A stretch of 64,000 bases of DNA. It comes from Mycobacterium sp. 852014-50255_SCH5639931. GTDB lineage: Bacteria > Actinomycetota > Actinomycetes > Mycobacteriales > Mycobacteriaceae. The DNA is taken from contig NZ_LZSV01000016.1 in assembly GCF_001665605.1 (NCBI RefSeq), positions 62,001-126,000 on the forward strand, written 5' to 3'. Of this stretch, positions 61,150-64,000 are shown one piece after another; position 1 is the first letter of the stretch; every line of letters begins with the position of its first letter. Below the pieces are notes generated by a model. The model saw only the letters and a list, made by a program, of their open reading frames with translations, did not search any database and was not told where the DNA came from. The position numbers and the translations under genes were made by a program.

Positions 61150-61533
61150 ATGAGCGTGGCATCGGAAGGCCGGGCACCGGTCAGCATCGACGCCGACGTC
61201 GAGTTTCTCGCCGAGGAAATTGCGGCCCTCCAGGCTTTGGGTCGAAAGGATTCGGTCGACGACGGCGAACTTTACGACTTCAGCGTCCGTTGGGGCGCGG
61301 CACTGGCGGGGCGGCTACCCCGCCTGGTGCACTACAGCTCGCTCGGTCTGCTCGATGACACGGACGAGCGCCGGTTCCGGTCGCTATGTGAGGATCTCCG
61401 CGGGGTTTCCGGTATCGCCGAAAAGTTCGGGCTGCCGCGCCCGGCGCTGCCCGGCGATCAGATCGCGCCGGCAAAGGGACGCCGCCGCCTCAGGACGCGG
61501 TCGCGTTCTCCGAAGCCGAGGTTCCCAGGCTGA
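61150..61533 (+). CDS. Hypothetical protein
   Basis: A 127-aa protein with GGAGG 4-5 bases before the ATG. The first ~100 residues are acidic and helical (ADVEFLAEEIAALQALG, GELYDFSVRWGAALAG, DDTDERRFRSLCEDLRG); the last ~25 are strongly basic. No family is recognised. It follows the amidohydrolase by 113 bases and may be cotranscribed. Its 3' end overlaps the convergent zinc-ribbon gene by 44 bases, so the basic tail is partly dictated by overlap. Confidence 0.62.
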   Translation: MSVASEGRAPVSIDADVEFLAEEIAALQALGRKDSVDDGELYDFSVRWGAALAGRLPRLVHYSSLGLLDDTDERRFRSLCEDLRGVSGIAEKFGLPRPALPGDQIAPAKGRRRLRTRSRSPKPRFPG

Positions 61534-61795
61534 GAAAGTCCCTCTCCGGCAACACGATTCCGGTGCGCGGCTTCGGACAATCCGGATTGCGGCACGTCAG
61601 CGCCACCATGTAGGCGTCGTCGTCCTCGTTGAGGAACAGAAATCCCAGATATAAGGCGTGCCCGACCTCGAACTCGGTTCCGCCGCACGCCTCGCAGTGA
61701 CCGCCCTTGGCGGAAATATTTCCCATAACACGATGCTGCGCAGCGGAATTCAGGGCGACGAGTTCCGGCCGCACCATCGGATCGCCATCGGTCAT
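61490..61795 (-). CDS. Small zinc-ribbon protein
   Basis: A 101-aa protein from the ATG at 61795, one base after the stop of the molybdopterin fusion gene. Four cysteines in two pairs (HCEACGG and CRNPDC) form a likely zinc ribbon, with ALYLGFLFLNEDDDAYMVAL between them. It has no membrane span. Tight coupling to the molybdenum enzyme suggests a maturation or partner role, which is inference. Confidence 0.7.
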   Translation of the reverse strand: MTDGDPMVRPELVALNSAAQHRVMGNISAKGGHCEACGGTEFEVGHALYLGFLFLNEDDDAYMVALTCRNPDCPKPRTGIVLPERDFLSLGTSASENATAS

Positions 61796-61796
61796 G

Positions 61797-63290
61797 TCAA
61801 ATCTCCACGTCTTTGTCGTAGTGGACATGGTCCTCACGCCAGCCACCCAGACCTTTACCGATGCCGGAATAATCGTTGATGAACTCAATCCCGTTGATCC
61901 ACTTGACCATCTTGAATCCGACCTGCGTCTCCACCCGCAATCGCAGCGGTGCGCCATGTTTGATGGGCAACGGCCGCCCGTTCATCTCATACGCCAGCAG
62001 CGTCTGCGGTTTGTAAGCGAGTTCGAGGTCCATCACCTCGTAGAACTGGCCCCCCGGTCTCTCTGCCGCGGGTTCGTCACGCCCAGTCTCCTGCATGCTG
62101 AGGAAGCAGATGTATTTGGCTTGCGGCAACGGCCGCACCACATCCGCCAGCTGGGTCAGCAGAATTCCGCTCCACTCGCCGATACTGGTCCAGCCTTGCA
62201 CGCAGTTGTGCATCGTCCGCTGCGTCTGCCGCTCGCCCAGCGCCCGCAACGCGGCCAAGTCCAACGTCACTGGATTTTCGACGAGCCCACCGACCGGTAG
62301 CCGCCAGTCGACGAAGTTGTGGACCGCCATCACTTTGTATTCCGCACTGGCGGGTGGCTTTCCGTTCACCCGGTGATCTTTGGTCAACTTGCGGACCGGA
62401 TAGTCCTGCCGGGAGTTCAGCGGACGCAGCAAGAGCAGCCGGGCACCGGTAACCACGGCGCCGAGTATGCGGTGCACCTGCACGGGATGGCGGAGGCTCC
62501 ATTTGGTGGCGGCGACGTGGACGGCGACGATCGCTCCGATGATCATCAGCGACCACGCCGTCGCCCAATTGATGTTGCGCACGGAGCCGAAGATCATCGA
62601 CGCCGTCAGTTGGCCCCAGCCCCAGAAGAAGATCATCGACAGGTGGATCAGGATGAAGACGACAAAGGCCACCAACCCCAGGAAATGCAGGCTTCGAGCC
62701 CACTGCCGGCCGCCCCACATCCGCACATACCAGGGAAAGCGCGCCTCGATCGCCGGCGACTGCGCGGCCCCAGTCAGGATCTGGAATGGCGCGAGGATGA
62801 ACACGACCCCCGCATAGGTCAGCTTCTGAATGGCGTCCAACGGCTCGCCGGGGAGCAGCGGCGGCAGGTTGAACGACATGTACGTGACGATGTCATTGGC
62901 CGCCTCGGGAAAAATCGACCACGAATAAGGCCAGTATCGATGCCATTGGCCAGTCGCGAATAGCAGGACGTAGTAGGAGAACCCGAGCAGAATCCAGCAG
63001 ATCACCGTGAAGAAGTGCCAATGCCGACCCATACCCAATTTCTTGTGACCGGGCAGCGCAACGAGCGAGCTGTAGGACTCTTCTTCGTCGAGGGTGTCGT
63101 ATAACCGGTTGCGCGGCATGACCTTGCGGGTGAAGCGCGCCCATTCGCTGCCAGGTTTGCTGTCGTCGTGCCAATACAACTTCGGGTGGGTGCCGAGGAT
63201 CTCGATGCCGCTGCGGATGATCAGGGTGACGAACAGGACGTTGAGCCAATGGTCCACTCGCAGCCACGCCGGGTAGTCGAGTGTCGTCAT
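61797..63290 (-). CDS. Cytochrome b561-like membrane domain fused to a sulfite-oxidase-type molybdopterin domain
   Basis: A 497-aa fusion. Residues ~1-310 hold about five or six membrane helices with His residues suited to b-type haem (RVDHWLNVLFV, MGRHWHFFTVICW, RSLHFLGLVAFVVFILIH). Residues ~330-497 match the oxidoreductase molybdopterin-binding fold, with the Mo-ligand Cys in TMHNCVQGWTSIGEWSG and GAPLRLRVETQVGFKMVKW. There is no Tat signal. The enzyme would pass electrons between a substrate or repair target and the quinone/haem chain within one chain. Confidence 0.82.
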   Translation of the reverse strand: MTTLDYPAWLRVDHWLNVLFVTLIIRSGIEILGTHPKLYWHDDSKPGSEWARFTRKVMPRNRLYDTLDEEESYSSLVALPGHKKLGMGRHWHFFTVICWILLGFSYYVLLFATGQWHRYWPYSWSIFPEAANDIVTYMSFNLPPLLPGEPLDAIQKLTYAGVVFILAPFQILTGAAQSPAIEARFPWYVRMWGGRQWARSLHFLGLVAFVVFILIHLSMIFFWGWGQLTASMIFGSVRNINWATAWSLMIIGAIVAVHVAATKWSLRHPVQVHRILGAVVTGARLLLLRPLNSRQDYPVRKLTKDHRVNGKPPASAEYKVMAVHNFVDWRLPVGGLVENPVTLDLAALRALGERQTQRTMHNCVQGWTSIGEWSGILLTQLADVVRPLPQAKYICFLSMQETGRDEPAAERPGGQFYEVMDLELAYKPQTLLAYEMNGRPLPIKHGAPLRLRVETQVGFKMVKWINGIEFINDYSGIGKGLGGWREDHVHYDKDVEI

Positions 63291-63303
63291 GCCTGGGCTC
63301 CAG

Positions 63304-63804
63304 TCAGTCGTACCACTGCTGCCGTTGCGGGTAGGCCACGTTGACGCCGGACAGCACCGTCGTGTGCACCGCGATGAACGCGGCGGCGAACACCAAAGCG
63401 AATGTGCCCGGCGCCAGATCCCATCGGCCGGTCAGCGACTCCAGCCCCGGCAGGCTGACCCAGCGGCTGACCAGGTAGACCGCCAGGAAAGCCAGGCAGA
63501 CCAAGCTGCCGAGGTACCACCCCGCCTGTGGCACACGCGGTTTGAAGGCGAACATCATCGCGGCCGCGGCCGTCAGGCAACAGACTGCCAGCAAAGCCGA
63601 GTAGACGGCGAAGGACCAGGGAACGCCCGGTTCCCTGATCCAAACGTAGGCATGCACCGCCACCAGGCCCACCAACAGCGAGCCGCCCAACGCGGTCACC
63701 GTTCGCGGCAGGTTGAAGGCAACCCAGCCGTTCAGGGTGAGCACCGGTGAGGTCACGATGCTTCGCCAAATCGAGATCGACCGCCGCGGGACGACATTGA
63801 CCAT
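63304..63804 (-). CDS. Four-helix integral membrane protein
   Basis: A 166-aa protein with about four hydrophobic segments (TALGGSLLVGLVAVHAYVWI, VYSALLAVCCLTAAAAMMFAF, LGSLVCLAFLAVYLVSRWV, FALVFAAAFIAVHTTVLSG). His residues in helices 1 and 4 could ligate haem. It lies 13 bases upstream of the cytochrome b561/molybdopterin gene on the same strand and is probably an additional membrane subunit. No family is recognised with confidence. Confidence 0.7.
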   Translation of the reverse strand: MVNVVPRRSISIWRSIVTSPVLTLNGWVAFNLPRTVTALGGSLLVGLVAVHAYVWIREPGVPWSFAVYSALLAVCCLTAAAAMMFAFKPRVPQAGWYLGSLVCLAFLAVYLVSRWVSLPGLESLTGRWDLAPGTFALVFAAAFIAVHTTVLSGVNVAYPQRQQWYD

Positions 63805-64000
63805 GCGAGCGTGGTACCCACGCTGATTAATTACAAACCGTCCTGGTTAAATTGCCGAGCTCGAGCCGGCCCGCGCCACGCTGGGAAACTGTTGCATCGA
63901 GCATGCGACTGCCATTGATACTCTTACTGTCTGTGCCTGGCGAGTGCTCAGCGCTTTGTGACCAGCTTGCGGGACTCAGCCCGAGAAGGGGTCCGTAGGA

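Noticed and set aside
63805..64000. Possible gene start at the right edge
   Set aside because: Short frames near 63934 end in stops within about 20 codons; nothing convincing in the last 196 bases.

Overview
The window is a GC-rich chromosomal segment of a Mycobacterium, probably a slow grower of the M. avium complex type. The evidence is gene order: herA-like ATPase, orn, tRNA-His, ldtB (lppS), a DUF3618 protein, bcp, an M20 peptidase, acpS, the giant type I fatty acid synthase fas and a Tat-exported DUF1906 protein. This is the order of the M. tuberculosis Rv2510c-Rv2525c region as I recall it. Species level is inference.

Layout. 1-4,460 is core: a DNA-translocase-like ATPase cut by the window edge, oligoribonuclease, tRNA-His, a lipoprotein, the L,D-transpeptidase LdtB and tRNA-Lys. 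4,461-12,594 is variable: a small lipoprotein, a DUF4239 membrane protein, a berberine-bridge-type flavoenzyme, a TetR/MFS efflux pair, a coiled-coil protein, a DUF3556 membrane protein and a DUF3618 protein. 12,693-26,742 is the lipid core (bcp, peptidase, acpS, fas, DUF1906). It is interrupted by a ~1.16 kb insert carrying a phasin-like gene and a lipocalin gene; the insert displaced the original 3' end of bcp, whose remnant is still readable.

26,797-61,036 is a ~34 kb accessory catabolic island. It holds four Rieske oxygenases, a P450, an LLM flavoenzyme, a TauD-type dioxygenase, 2Fe-2S and 3Fe-4S ferredoxins, two acyl-CoA ligases, a fused double CaiB CoA-transferase, four acyl-CoA dehydrogenases, two MaoC hydratase halves, two aldehyde dehydrogenases, three SDRs, two amidohydrolases and four regulators (MerR, GntR, MarR, and a TetR fused to a hotdog domain). 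The gene set implies ring or side-chain hydroxylation of a hydrophobic compound, oxidation to an acid, CoA activation, dehydrogenation and hydration. No thiolase is present, so the pathway must finish elsewhere. The substrate cannot be read from sequence; a terpenoid, steroid-like or alicyclic/aromatic acid is the best guess. Candidate operators link sub-clusters: a 19-bp identical motif before the 2Fe-2S ferredoxin and between the first Rieske gene and the second ALDH, and GGTAAC-type sites around the TetR-hotdog gene and its neighbouring amidohydrolase.

61,150-64,000 holds a small hypothetical gene and, on the minus strand, a four-helix membrane protein, a cytochrome b561/molybdopterin fusion and a zinc-ribbon protein. 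No CRISPR array, rRNA, transposase or integrase was seen.
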